DNA of 64,000 nt from JBEHWX01 sp048498995 (GCA_048498995.1 JBEHWX010000011.1:1-64000); one strand, 5' to 3'; shown: positions 36,742 through 45,669, numbered from the stretch's first letter. Notes: generated from the sequence alone by a model not told the origin. A program made the numbers and translations.

Positions 36742-36830
36742 GACGGGCTCGGAGCACCTCCGACGGTCGCGTGGGAGCGAGGTCGTGAAAAGCGCAGCGC
36801 GAAACAACGAAGGGGAGGGGAGAAACGCAA

Positions 36831-36876
36831 GAGCGTCCGGTCCCGAAATCACCTGTGTGATCGGAATCGGACGCTC
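36831..36876. terminator. Hairpin between convergent genes
   Basis: Outer 9-bp stem GAGCGTCCG / CGGACGCTC enclosing a second small stem ATCAC-CTGT-GTGAT. It lies between the rightward HTH gene and the leftward carboxylase gene. No T-run. Confidence 0.5.
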
Positions 36877-36950
36877 GACATGGAGAATGGGCTCCGTCGC
36901 CGCGAGGCGCGGTCGCCGCAAGGCGCTGCCGCGTGGAGCGGTGTATGCGC

Positions 36951-38603
36951 TCAGAGCGGGATGTTGCCGTGCTTCTTCCAGGGGTTGGAGTCCTGCTTGT
37001 TCCGGAGCAGCTCCAGCGCGTGGATCAGGCGGGGGCGGGTATCGGCCGGCTCTATCACGTCGTCGATGTAGCCGCGCTCGGCAGCCAGGTAGGGGTGGGC
37101 GAACTTCTCGCGGTACTCCGCCTCCTTGGCCGTCAGCGCCGCCTCGGGATCGGCCGCCTCGGAGATCTCCTTCCGGAACAGGATCTCCACGGCCCCCTTG
37201 CTCCCCATCACGGCGATCTCAGCCGAGGGCCAGGCGAAGTTGAAGTCGCCTCGGATATGCTTGCTGTTCATCACGTCGTAGGCGCCGCCGTAGGCCTTGC
37301 GGGTGATCACGGTGATCTTCGGCACGGTGGCCTCGCAGAAGGCGTAGAGCAGTTTTGCTCCATGCTTGATGATGCCGCGCCACTCCTGATCGGTCCCCGG
37401 AAGGAATCCCGGAACGTCCTCGAACACCACGAGCGGGATATTGAAGCAGTCGCAGAAGCGGACGAAGCGCGCCCCCTTCACCGACGCGTCGATATCGAGC
37501 ACGCCGGCCAGCGACTGCGGCTGGTTGGCCACGATGCCGATCGGCTGGCCGCCGAGGCGCGCGAAGCCGACGATGATATTGGGAGCGTAATCCTCGTGGA
37601 TCTCCAGGAACGAGCGCTCGTCGACGATCCGGTTGATCACCTCCTTCATGTCGTAGGGGCGATTCGGGTTCTCCGGGATCAGCGCGTTCAGAATGGTGTC
37701 CCGCCGATCGGCCGGATCGTCCATGTCGATCACCGGCGGCTTCTCCCGGTTGTTCTGCGGCATGTAGCCGAGCATCTTCCGGATCGTCAGCAGCGCGTCG
37801 ACCTCGTCGGAGGCGGCGAGGTGCGCCACGCCGGACTTCGAGGCGTGCGTCATGGCGCCGCCGAGCTCCTCCTGCGTCACATCCTCGTGCGTCACCGTCT
37901 TGACCACGTTCGGGCCGGTGACGAACATGTAGCTCGTGTTCCTGACCATCACCACGAAGTCGGTGATGGCGGGGGAGTAGACGGCGCCGCCGGCGCAGGG
38001 GCCGAGGATCGCCGAGATCTGCGGCACCACGCCGGAGGCGAGCGTGTTGCGCAGGAAGATATCGGCGTAGCCGCCGAGCGAGACCACTCCCTCCTGGATG
38101 CGGGCGCCGCCGGAATCGTTCAGCCCGATCACCGGGGCGCCGATCCGCATCGCCAGATCCATCACCTTGACGATCTTCTCGGCGTGCGCCTCGGAGAGGG
38201 AGCCGCCGAAGACCGTGAAGTCCTGCGAGAAGACGCAGACGGTCCGGCCGTTGATCGTGCCGGTGCCGGTGACCACGCCGTCGCCGAGGGTGCGCTGCTT
38301 GTCCAGGCCGAAGTCCCGCGAGCGATGGCGCACGAAGGCATCGATCTCGACGAAGCTCCCCTCGTCGAGCAGCACCTCGAGGCGCTCGCGCGCGGTGAGC
38401 TTGCCCTTCTTATGCTGATCGGCGATCCGCTTCTCGCCGCCGCCGAGCTTCGACTCGCGGCGGAAGCGCTCCATCCGCTGCATCGGGGTTTCCCGCGTCA
38501 CGGTCCCCGCGCCGCCGTTGGCTCCGTTGATGCCGGCCCCGTTGGGCAGGTCGCCGTTGGTCTCGATGGCGCGCGCGCCGCCGGCCGTCACATTGTTCTC
38601 CAT
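36951..38603 (-). CDS. pccB: Acyl-CoA carboxylase, carboxyltransferase (beta) subunit
   Basis: Biotin-dependent propionyl-/methylmalonyl-CoA carboxyltransferase subunit. 550 aa. Two crotonase-like halves: N-half with the acyl-CoA oxyanion element GGARIQEGVVSLGGYADIF and GPCAGGAVYSPAI, C-half with VFEDVPGFLPGTDQEWRG, ITRKAYGGAYDVM and MGSKGAVEILF. About 40 N-terminal residues are Gly/Asn/Ala-rich and outside the family. No biotin carboxylase, BCCP or decarboxylase gene is adjacent, so partner subunits are elsewhere; substrate cannot be fixed. Confidence 0.92.
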   Translation of the reverse strand: MENNVTAGGARAIETNGDLPNGAGINGANGGAGTVTRETPMQRMERFRRESKLGGGEKRIADQHKKGKLTARERLEVLLDEGSFVEIDAFVRHRSRDFGLDKQRTLGDGVVTGTGTINGRTVCVFSQDFTVFGGSLSEAHAEKIVKVMDLAMRIGAPVIGLNDSGGARIQEGVVSLGGYADIFLRNTLASGVVPQISAILGPCAGGAVYSPAITDFVVMVRNTSYMFVTGPNVVKTVTHEDVTQEELGGAMTHASKSGVAHLAASDEVDALLTIRKMLGYMPQNNREKPPVIDMDDPADRRDTILNALIPENPNRPYDMKEVINRIVDERSFLEIHEDYAPNIIVGFARLGGQPIGIVANQPQSLAGVLDIDASVKGARFVRFCDCFNIPLVVFEDVPGFLPGTDQEWRGIIKHGAKLLYAFCEATVPKITVITRKAYGGAYDVMNSKHIRGDFNFAWPSAEIAVMGSKGAVEILFRKEISEAADPEAALTAKEAEYREKFAHPYLAAERGYIDDVIEPADTRPRLIHALELLRNKQDSNPWKKHGNIPL

Positions 38604-38793
38604 GCTTCGCTCGGAAATAGGTCCACGTTGTTTCCGCCCTTTGATCGAACGGCGAAATTACGATTTTGGTCCGCCATTAGAGGCCCTTCCCACGGGGGAA
38701 TGCCAATAGATACAGAAGGAGTAACGCCGCTCGGTGAGCCCCTGCCCCGACCCCGGACCGGCGGGATATCGTCCAACAGATCCCCGAACGCCC

Positions 38794-39249
38794 ATGCACG
38801 CACATCCGCGATTCCCTGTTCCGCGACCCCGCGCCCCGATCTTCGGCGCACGCCGGGTCGCGATGATGATCCCCGTGATAGCGATCGCGATCGCCGGCTG
38901 CTCGACCCCCTCCGGCGGCGAGAGCGGCATCGACCATCTCTCCCTCCGGATCGGCCAGCAGGGGACGGTCTCCGGCGGCTTCACCGTCCGCTTCGACAGC
39001 GTGGCGGAGGATTCCCGCTGTCCGACCGGCCTCCAGTGCGTCTGGGCCGGAAACTGCGTCGTGGCGCTCACCTATACCAGCGGCGACCGGAAGGTCCCCT
39101 TCACCCTGGAGTCCTACGACCGTGTGAAGCGGGACACGATCATCGACAAGCACCGCATCGAGCTGCTCGCCGTCAGCCCGTACCCCGATTCGGTCCATCG
39201 CCAGATCCCTCCCGGCGAGTACGTGGTGGAGCTCGAGACCTACGAATAA
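38794..39249 (+). CDS. Small lipoprotein with CPxxxxCVWAGxC motif
   Basis: About 151 aa from ATG 38794; a lipobox IAIAGC follows a short hydrophobic stretch (MMIPVIAIAIAGC), and the ATG at this MM is an alternative start. The mature domain is a predicted beta-rich fold with DSRCPTGLQCVWAGNC, a Cys motif I have seen in many short hypothetical periplasmic proteins. The end PPGEYVVELETYE is strand-like. Function unknown; the three close cysteines could form a disulfide or metal site. Confidence 0.72.
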   Translation: MHAHPRFPVPRPRAPIFGARRVAMMIPVIAIAIAGCSTPSGGESGIDHLSLRIGQQGTVSGGFTVRFDSVAEDSRCPTGLQCVWAGNCVVALTYTSGDRKVPFTLESYDRVKRDTIIDKHRIELLAVSPYPDSVHRQIPPGEYVVELETYE

Positions 39250-39372
39250 CCGCACGGTGCCCCTCGGCCACGCGGCAAGCCCCGGCGGCCCCGCGACGGG
39301 TGGGGGAGCATCGGCCCGGTGCCCGAGGCGGGTTGCGCGGACATCCATCCTCCCGTCCTTTTCGAAGCGGAC

Positions 39373-39404
39373 TTGCCAAGTGATGTCAGCATTGCTTATC
39401 TTCG
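39373..39404 (+). promoter_or_regulatory. Promoter candidate of the DtxR-family gene
   Basis: TTG (39373-39375), 21-nt spacer, TATCTTCG (39397-39404), a variant of TAnnTTTG. It ends 9 nt before ATG 39414, so the 5' UTR would be only a few bases. Confidence 0.42.
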
Positions 39405-39407
39405 AAC

Positions 39408-39421
39408 TTAAGTATGCTTAA
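39408..39421 (+). promoter_or_regulatory. Operator candidate over the start of the DtxR-family gene
   Basis: Inverted repeat TTAAG-TATG-CTTAA spans the predicted transcription start and the ATG (39414). DtxR/MntR proteins bind AT-rich dyads, so autoregulation is plausible. Confidence 0.42.
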
Positions 39422-40145
39422 AATAGAAGTTAACGCTACTGTCGAAGATTACCTTCGCTCCCTCTATAGGCTGGAGGCGCGCAACGGGAAGGCATCCAAC
39501 ACCGAGCTGGCCAAGGATCTGAACGTCTCGGCCGCGGCGGTCACCGACATGGTGCGGCGGCTTGCCGATCAGGGACTTCTGGAGTATCGTCCCTACCAGG
39601 GGGCGAAGCTTACCAAGACCGGGATGGATATCGCCACCGGGATCACCCGGCGGCATCGGCTCTGGGAGGTGTTCCTGATCAAGTATCTCGGGTTCGCCTG
39701 GGATCAGGTTCACGCCCTGGCCGATCAGCTGGAGCATATCAGCTCGGAGGAGCTGATCGACCGGCTCGATCAGTTCCTCGGCTGCCCGACGCACGATCCG
39801 CATGGCGATCCGATCCCGACCAAGGAGGGGGTGGTCCCGAAATCGACCCTGGTGCCGATCAGTTCGCTGGAGCCGGGGGAGAGCGGGGTGATCGAACGGG
39901 TGAGCGACGAGTTTCCGGAGCTGCTCCGCTATGCCTCATCGGTCGGCCTGTCGATCAAGACGCCGGTGCAGGTGATCGAGCGGATCTCCTTCGACGGCTC
40001 GGTCAGGCTGGTGGCCAGCGGCCGGGAGTCGGTGATCTCCGAAAAGCTCGCCGAGAGCGTCTTCGTCGATGCTCCCGGGCGCACCGAGCGCGGCCCATCG
40101 GCCCCGAGGCGCGCCGCCGGACGCCAGGCCGGACGCAAGCGCTGA
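39414..40145 (+). CDS. DtxR/MntR-family metal-dependent regulator
   Basis: A 243-aa metal-sensing repressor. The winged HTH is residues ~5-65 (SNTELAKDLNVSAAAVTDMV), the dimerisation and metal domain ~70-145 contains RRHRLWEVFLIKYLGF, DQVHALADQLEHISSEEL and GCPTHDPHGDPIP, whose Glu and His residues match the family metal ligands. A C-terminal FeoA/SH3-like domain follows (VPISSLEPGESGVIERV), then an Arg-rich tail. It is encoded upstream of the Mn/Zn importer and is closely similar to the DtxR segment fused to its permease. Probable role: metal-responsive repression of that importer. Confidence 0.92.
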   Translation: MLKIEVNATVEDYLRSLYRLEARNGKASNTELAKDLNVSAAAVTDMVRRLADQGLLEYRPYQGAKLTKTGMDIATGITRRHRLWEVFLIKYLGFAWDQVHALADQLEHISSEELIDRLDQFLGCPTHDPHGDPIPTKEGVVPKSTLVPISSLEPGESGVIERVSDEFPELLRYASSVGLSIKTPVQVIERISFDGSVRLVASGRESVISEKLAESVFVDAPGRTERGPSAPRRAAGRQAGRKR

Positions 40146-40196
40146 TGGGGAGAGTGAACGAACCTTGGATCTCGACAGTAACGTGAACGACTGGGA

Positions 40197-40679
40197 ATGA
40201 AACGGATACTCTTTCTCGACGATGACCCGAAACGGATAGATGAGTTCCGGGAGCGGATCGGAAAGCTCGATGATCTGGATGTGACGATCGTCGAGACCGC
40301 CCACGAGTGCATCGCGCACCTCGGCCGGCGGCGCTTCGATCTGGTCCTCCTCGATCACGATCTGGGAGGGGAGACCTTCTGCGACTCCGACCGCGAGGAC
40401 TGCGGCATGGAGGTGGTCCGCTGGCTCAAGCAGAACCGCGGATCGCATGGCGCGTTCATCGTGCATACCATGAACGCGGTGGCCGCGGCGACCATGTACT
40501 TCGAGCTGATCGGCATGGAGTTCCCGACGGCGCAGGCACAGTTCGGCTCGCAGGAGTTCTACGCCAATCTCTACGCGATGATCGGCCGGCGTCCGCGCTC
40601 CAAGAGCGCGACCAAGCCGCAGAAATCGCTCGGCGAAAAAGTCTCCGACTATTTCCGCTCGCTCCGGCTCCGCCGGTAG
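40197..40679 (+). CDS. Receiver-fold protein (cyclic-phosphate-processing REC type)
   Basis: A 160-aa single-domain protein. The start MKRILFLDDDPKRIDEFRERIG and FDLVLLDHDLGGE match a family of stand-alone receiver domains in which the phospho-acceptor strand reads LDHDLGG, known as the cyclic-phosphate-processing receiver group. No output domain is present; the C-terminal 35 residues are basic. It could be a signalling adaptor or a nucleotide-processing enzyme. It starts ~50 bp after the DtxR gene. Confidence 0.75.
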   Translation: MKRILFLDDDPKRIDEFRERIGKLDDLDVTIVETAHECIAHLGRRRFDLVLLDHDLGGETFCDSDREDCGMEVVRWLKQNRGSHGAFIVHTMNAVAAATMYFELIGMEFPTAQAQFGSQEFYANLYAMIGRRPRSKSATKPQKSLGEKVSDYFRSLRLRR

Positions 40680-40978
40680 CGGGCACGGCCCGATCCCGAT
40701 CGACAACGATGAGCCGGCCGGATCCCCGTGACGGGGGAGCCCGCGCCGATACCAGGGCGAGCGCCGCGACGCGCTTGTCGGGGCTCGTCATTGCCCGAAC
40801 GGAAACCGGCGCCGAGGCCGCATGGCCCCCGATCCTCCTCACGCCCGAAGGAGCGATCCACGCCGTGCCGGCATCTCCTGACTGCCGCGGACCCCGATGG
40901 CGTCCGCGCGGCTCGATCATCGATATCGTCCCCGGCCGCCCGATCCGCGTGGCCAGGGACGCAAGGAGTTCTTCGCAC
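40680..40978 (+). other. 300-bp gap ahead of the metal importer
   Basis: No gene supported; open frames lack a start with a ribosome site. AAGGAG at ~40963 serves the binding-protein gene. No obvious metal-regulator dyad is visible, so regulation may act from farther upstream. Confidence 0.3.
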
Positions 40979-41908
40979 ATGAGGATTCGCACACTGATCC
41001 TTCTGGTCGCGGCAGGCCTCGTCGGCTCACTCGCGGCGGGCTGCGGCGGCCGGTCGGAGAAAGCGGCGGGAGACCGACCCACGATCGTCGTCACCACCGG
41101 CATGATCGCCGACGTGGTGCGCAACGTGGCCGGAGCGCGCGCCGATGTCGAGGCGCTGATGGGCCCCGGCGTCGATCCCCATCTCTACAAGGCCACCCAG
41201 GGAGATCTCTCCCGTCTGACCGGCGCGGATATCGTCTTCTACAACGGACTTCATCTGGAAGGGAAGATGGTGGACGTGCTCGAGAAGCTCGGCGCGCACA
41301 AGCCGGTGGTGGCCGTGGCCGTCGGCATCGATTCGAGCAAGCTCCGCCGCCCGCCTGAGTTCAAGGGGGCCTACGATCCCCACATCTGGTTCGACGTCCA
41401 GCTCTGGACCGGCGCGGTCCGGGCCGTCGATTCGGTGCTGGAGAAGCACTACCCGGAGCACGCCGCGGAGTTCCGCAAGAACGCCACCGCCTATATCGCC
41501 CGCCTCGATTCGCTTCACGCCTGGGTCGGCGTCGAGATCGCGACGATCCCGGAGGATCGCCGCGTGCTCGTCACCGCGCACGATGCCTTCGGCTACTTCG
41601 GCCGCGCCTATCATATCGAAGTGAAGGGACTCCAGGGCATCAGCACCGTCTCGGAATACGGACTGTCGGATATCTCCGCGCTCGTCGACCTGATCGTCAC
41701 GCGGCAGATCAAGGCGGTCTTCGTCGAGTCGAGCGTGCCACGTCGGTCGATCGAGGCGGTGGTGCAGGGGTGCTCGGCGCGCGGACATCAGGTCGCCATC
41801 GGCGGAACGCTCTACTCCGACGCCATGGGGGCCGCCGGCACGCCGGACGGCACCTACATTGGCATGGTGAGCGCCAACGTCACCAAGATCGTGAAGGCGC
41901 TGCGATGA
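40979..41908 (+). CDS. Metal ABC transporter substrate-binding lipoprotein (cluster A-I, Mn/Zn type)
   Basis: A 309-aa periplasmic metal receptor of the ZnuA/MntA/TroA family, lipobox LAAGC (C22). Metal ligands fit the family: H68 (GVDPHLYKAT), H135 (YDPHIWFD), then the TAHDAFGYFG region and the Asp of LYSDAMG. There is no His-rich loop, which leans to manganese over zinc. ATG 40979 with AAGGAG ahead. The stop overlaps the ATPase start by ATGA. Confidence 0.93.
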   Translation: MRIRTLILLVAAGLVGSLAAGCGGRSEKAAGDRPTIVVTTGMIADVVRNVAGARADVEALMGPGVDPHLYKATQGDLSRLTGADIVFYNGLHLEGKMVDVLEKLGAHKPVVAVAVGIDSSKLRRPPEFKGAYDPHIWFDVQLWTGAVRAVDSVLEKHYPEHAAEFRKNATAYIARLDSLHAWVGVEIATIPEDRRVLVTAHDAFGYFGRAYHIEVKGLQGISTVSEYGLSDISALVDLIVTRQIKAVFVESSVPRRSIEAVVQGCSARGHQVAIGGTLYSDAMGAAGTPDGTYIGMVSANVTKIVKALR

Positions 41909-42783
41909 GCACCGAGCAGACGCCGGGCGCCGACGCGCCACGCACCGGAGCCTCGCCGGAAGGCGCTCCGAACGCCGTTCCGAATGCCGTACCGAGCGCC
42001 GGGGCGGGACCCTCGCCGCTGGAAGTTCACGACCTCACCGTCTCCTACAACCGTAGACCGGTGCTCTGGGATATCGACTTCTCGGTGCCGGAGGGGAAGC
42101 TGATCGGCATCGTGGTGACAAACGGCGTCGTCAAGTCCACCCTGATCAGGGGGATCATGGGACTGGTGCCGCTGGCCAGCGGCTACGTCAGGCTCTTCGG
42201 CCACGAGCTGGCCGACGTGCGCCGCCGCGTGGGCTACGTGCCGCAGCGGAGCTCCGTGGACTGGGACTTTCCCACCAACGCGCTCGACGTGGTGCTGATG
42301 GGACGCTACGGACGCCTCGGGCTCTTCCGTCGCCCGCGCGCGGCCGACGTCGAGGTGGCGCACGAGGCGCTCCGGAAAGTCGGGATGGCGGAATTCGCCA
42401 GGCGACAGATCTCGCAGCTCTCCGGCGGCCAGCAGCAGCGCGTGTTCATCGCGCGCGCCCTGGCGCAGGATGCCGACATCTATCTGATGGACGAGCCGTT
42501 CGTCGGCGTGGACGCGGCTACCGAGGCGGCGATCATCGAGCTGCTGCGCGAGATGCGCCGGCAGGGGAAAACCGTCCTCGTGGTCCATCACGATCTCCAG
42601 AGCGCTCCCGACTATTTCGACTGGGTGCTCCTGCTCAACCTACGGATGGTCGCCTTCGGTCCGATCGGCGAGGTGTTCACCGACGAGCTTCTGCAGAAGA
42701 CCTACGGCGGGCGCCTGAGCCTGTTGAGCGAGGTGACCGAGCTGATGCGCCAGCAGGCGCGCCAGGGGAGGGACACGCAGTGA
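41905..42783 (+). CDS. Metal ABC transporter ATPase with degenerate Walker A
   Basis: A 292-aa ATPase for the Mn/Zn importer. Signature LSGGQQQR (172-179), Walker B YLMDEP (193-198) and H-loop VVHHD (H228/H229) are all intact, and the end matches the family (TDELLQKTYGGRL). The P-loop, however, reads V71-T-N-G-V-V-K-S-T79 where GPNGAGKST is expected: two invariant glycines and the Pro are lost while Lys77, Ser78 and Thr79 stay. This should cripple ATP binding. A Pro/Ala/Asn-rich extension of about 40 residues precedes the ABC domain. Reading frame is unbroken; both flanks of the loop match the family well. Confidence 0.88.
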   Translation: MSTEQTPGADAPRTGASPEGAPNAVPNAVPSAGAGPSPLEVHDLTVSYNRRPVLWDIDFSVPEGKLIGIVVTNGVVKSTLIRGIMGLVPLASGYVRLFGHELADVRRRVGYVPQRSSVDWDFPTNALDVVLMGRYGRLGLFRRPRAADVEVAHEALRKVGMAEFARRQISQLSGGQQQRVFIARALAQDADIYLMDEPFVGVDAATEAAIIELLREMRRQGKTVLVVHHDLQSAPDYFDWVLLLNLRMVAFGPIGEVFTDELLQKTYGGRLSLLSEVTELMRQQARQGRDTQ

Positions 42784-44078
42784 GCGAACAGGCGATCGTC
42801 GATTTCCTCCTGCTGCGCGACCACAACGTGCGGGTCGTGGTGGTGGGATCGATCCTTCTGGGGATCGGCTCCGCGGTGATCGGGTGCTTCGCGCTGCTGC
42901 GAAAGCGCGCGCTGATGGGGGATGCCGTGGCGCACGCGGTGCTCCCCGGCGTGGCCCTGGCCTTCATGATCACCGGCACCAAGAACGTGGCGGCATTGCT
43001 GATCGGCGCGGCGATCGCCGGCTGGATCAGCATGCTCGTGATGGACTTCGTGGTCCGCAACAGCCGGCTGCGCGAGGATTCCGCGATCGGCCTGGTGCTG
43101 AGCACCTTCTTCGGCCTCGGCATCCTGCTGCTGACCCACATCCAGAGCAGTGGCGCGGCCAATCAGGCCGGGCTCGACAAGTTCCTTTTCGGACAGGCCG
43201 CCTCGCTGCTGGAGGGGGACGTGGTGGTCTTCGGCTGCGTGAGCCTGTTTCTGATCCTCGGCGTCCTCTTCTTCTACAAGGAGCTGAAGGTGGTATCCTT
43301 CGATCCATCCTTCGCGGTGGCGCTCGGCATGCCGGTGCGATGGATCGAGGTGCTGCTGACCACGATGATCGTGCTGGCGGTGGTGGTGGGCATTCAGGCC
43401 GTCGGCGTGGTGCTGATGGCCGCGATGCTGATCACGCCGGCGGCGGCGGCGCGCTACTGGACCGAGCGGCTTCCGATCATGCTCGCCGTATCGGCCCTCT
43501 TCGGCGCCTTCTCCGGCATCGCCGGCGCGTTCGTCAGCGACGTGATGCCCCGCATGCCGACCGGACCGTGGATCGTCACCATGGCGACCTTTCTCTTCCT
43601 GGTCTCGCTCCTGTTCGCGCCGAAGCGGGGAGCGGTGGCGCGCGTGCTCCGGCAGCGGGGGAACCGGCGTCGGACCCTCCAGGAGAATATCATGAAGACG
43701 ATGCACCTGCTGGCCGAGGGCGATCACGAGCCGGAGCGGCCGCGCACGATCGAGGAGATCCAGGCGCGCCGGAGCGTGCCGACGCGGCTTCTCAAGGGAG
43801 GCCTTCGCGCCCTCCGCAAGGGAGGCTACGTGCTGCCGGTCGGCCAGGGCGCATGGCGCCTGACCGCCGACGGGGAGCGCCAGGGAGCACGCATCACCCG
43901 GCTCCATCGGCTGTGGGAAGTCTATCTGACGCAGTATGTCCAGATCGCCTCGGACCATGTGCACGACGACGCTGAGTCGATCGAGCACGTGCTCACCCCG
44001 GAGCTCGAGGAGGCGCTCGAGAAACTGCTGAACCGTCCGGAAAGCGACCCGCACGAGCGGCGGATTCCCTACCGCTGA
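42780..44078 (+). CDS. Metal ABC permease fused to a DtxR-type domain
   Basis: A 432-aa fusion. Residues ~1-280 form an eight-helix ABC-3 permease (signatures RKRALMGDAVAHAVLPGVAL and YKELKVVSFDPSFAVALGMP). Residues ~300-432 align with the DtxR family: a winged-HTH-like part (LLKGGLRALRKGGYVLPV) and the dimer/metal part TRLHRLWEVYLTQYVQI, DHVHDDAESIEHV, PESDPHERRIP, matching the regulator at 39414 stretch by stretch. It may sense cytoplasmic metal and gate transport. Related fusions occur in FCB bacteria as far as I recall. ATGA overlap with the ATPase gene. Confidence 0.9.
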   Translation: MSEQAIVDFLLLRDHNVRVVVVGSILLGIGSAVIGCFALLRKRALMGDAVAHAVLPGVALAFMITGTKNVAALLIGAAIAGWISMLVMDFVVRNSRLREDSAIGLVLSTFFGLGILLLTHIQSSGAANQAGLDKFLFGQAASLLEGDVVVFGCVSLFLILGVLFFYKELKVVSFDPSFAVALGMPVRWIEVLLTTMIVLAVVVGIQAVGVVLMAAMLITPAAAARYWTERLPIMLAVSALFGAFSGIAGAFVSDVMPRMPTGPWIVTMATFLFLVSLLFAPKRGAVARVLRQRGNRRRTLQENIMKTMHLLAEGDHEPERPRTIEEIQARRSVPTRLLKGGLRALRKGGYVLPVGQGAWRLTADGERQGARITRLHRLWEVYLTQYVQIASDHVHDDAESIEHVLTPELEEALEKLLNRPESDPHERRIPYR

Positions 44079-44166
44079 GCGCCGGCGCCGCCCGACGGCA
44101 TCATTACCATTCGTTCGCCGCGCCGCCTCGGAGTGAGGTCGATCCTCTCCGCGGCCGACGCGGATC

Positions 44167-45000
44167 ATGCAACGGAGCATCGTCATGGACCACCTCGCAT
44201 CCGGGAGCATCTGCGCCCTCGCGTTGATGCTCGCCGCCGGCGCCCCAGTGCTGGCGACCGACGGCATTCCGGAGATCGAGACCGATCGACCGGACCAGAC
44301 CGAGACCGCGACCGTGGTGCCTCGGGGCGCCATCCAGTTCGAGGGGGGAATCGGCTATGAGCGCGCCGCCGAGCCGATGACCATCGGCGTGACCGCGATC
44401 CACTCCACGATCACCACGCCGGACGCGCTCATCCGCTACGGCATCGCGACGGGGCTCGAGCTCCGATTCGGGTTCGCCTCCGGCGTGGCCCGGACGCGCA
44501 TGGATTGCGACGACTGCGGTCAGGCGGTACACGTGTTCGATGCCGAGCGCGCACAGGGTGATATCTCCCTCGGCACCAAGGTCCAGCTCATGCAAGGAGA
44601 GGGGGCGGGTCCGGATCTGGCCGCCATCCTCGACGTGGCCGCCGACACGCGCGAGCTCGACGATCCGGTGGTCGGCCTCAGGCTCTCGGCCGCGCACGAT
44701 CTGCCGGCCGGCTTCGGACTCGGCGTCAACGTGGGAGGCTTCTGGCGCGCCGCGGACGATCCGCTAGTCTGGAGCTACACCGGCTCGCTCGGCCACGACA
44801 TCGCGCCGTCGCTCGGCGGCTTCGTCGAGCTCTTCGGGGAATCGGCCGGATCGGACGGCTCCTCACTTTCGGCCGATGCCGGGCTCACGCTGCTGCGCGG
44901 CCCGAACGTGCGGTTCGACCTCGCGGCCGGGCTCGGCATCGCGGGATCGGCGCCGGACTATTTCGTCAACGCGGGAGTATCGTTCCGGCTGGTGCCATGA
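44167..45000 (+). CDS. Outer-membrane transporter, MetA-pathway (phenol) type
   Basis: About 277 aa with a signal peptide (ALALMLAAGAPVLA; ATG 44167 or 44185). The opening PEIETDRPDQTETATVVPRG then QFEGGIGYER is typical of the Phenol_MetA_deg beta-barrel family, and the end VNAGVSFRLVP is a barrel closing strand ending in an aromatic-poor terminus. These proteins are annotated as outer-membrane transporters of unclear cargo. Its place between importer genes suggests metal or chelate passage, which is inference. Confidence 0.78.
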   Translation: MQRSIVMDHLASGSICALALMLAAGAPVLATDGIPEIETDRPDQTETATVVPRGAIQFEGGIGYERAAEPMTIGVTAIHSTITTPDALIRYGIATGLELRFGFASGVARTRMDCDDCGQAVHVFDAERAQGDISLGTKVQLMQGEGAGPDLAAILDVAADTRELDDPVVGLRLSAAHDLPAGFGLGVNVGGFWRAADDPLVWSYTGSLGHDIAPSLGGFVELFGESAGSDGSSLSADAGLTLLRGPNVRFDLAAGLGIAGSAPDYFVNAGVSFRLVP

Positions 45001-45091
45001 GCGCTGCCGGCGGCGGAACTGAAGCGCCGGTGCCGTATCATTCCGGCGTCCGAATCCGACCAACAGCAATCATATCCGTGAGGAGCAGCAG

Positions 45092-45592
45092 ATGACATCC
45101 GACGAACGGAACGCACTTGTGGCGACATATGGACGTGGCCCCCGCCTGCTCGACGAGGCGCTCGAGCGGCTTCCGAGGGAGATGTGGGATTTCAAGCCGG
45201 ACGCGGATCGGTGGAGCGTCCACGAGATCGTGATCCATCTGGCCGACGCCGAGGCGATCGCCTTCGCGCGCTGCCGGAAGCTGATCGCCGAGCCGAGCGC
45301 GACGGTGATGACCTACAACCAGGACATCTGGTCCCAGCGCCTCCAGTATGGCGAGCGGGATCCCGACCTGGCGGTGAATCTGTTCCGCGCGCTCCGCGCC
45401 TCCACGCACGAGCTGCTGACCTCGCTCTCCAGCGAGATCTGGACAACGGCCATCGTGCACCATCCCGAGCGGGGGCTGATCACGCTGGACGACTGGCTTG
45501 TCGGCAGCGTGCATCACCTGAGCATTCACCTGGCGCAGATGCGGGAGAACCATCGCCTCCACGAAGGGGAGAGCGCCCCGCAGCGCGCCTGA
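45092..45592 (+). CDS. DinB-family protein
   Basis: A 166-aa four-helix DinB/DUF664-like protein. GAGGAG lies 8 nt before the ATG. Metal-site histidines are seen in SVHEIVIHLADAEA (H at ~45-49) and GSVHHLSIHLAQMREN. Family members are metal-binding thiol transferases or unknown enzymes. It interrupts the importer genes. Confidence 0.88.
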   Translation: MTSDERNALVATYGRGPRLLDEALERLPREMWDFKPDADRWSVHEIVIHLADAEAIAFARCRKLIAEPSATVMTYNQDIWSQRLQYGERDPDLAVNLFRALRASTHELLTSLSSEIWTTAIVHHPERGLITLDDWLVGSVHHLSIHLAQMRENHRLHEGESAPQRA

Positions 45593-45669
45593 GTCCGTCC
45601 CGTGACCCGTCCCGTGACCTGTCACGGCCGGCGACGAACGAAACGATGTGATTCGAGGAGAAGAGACCG

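Noticed and set aside
35900..36921. Leftward frame of ~300 codons opposite the HTH genes
   Set aside because: Amino-acid content (runs of R, H, D with no fold) is typical of antisense; the rightward frames have a strong ribosome site and HTH-like motifs.
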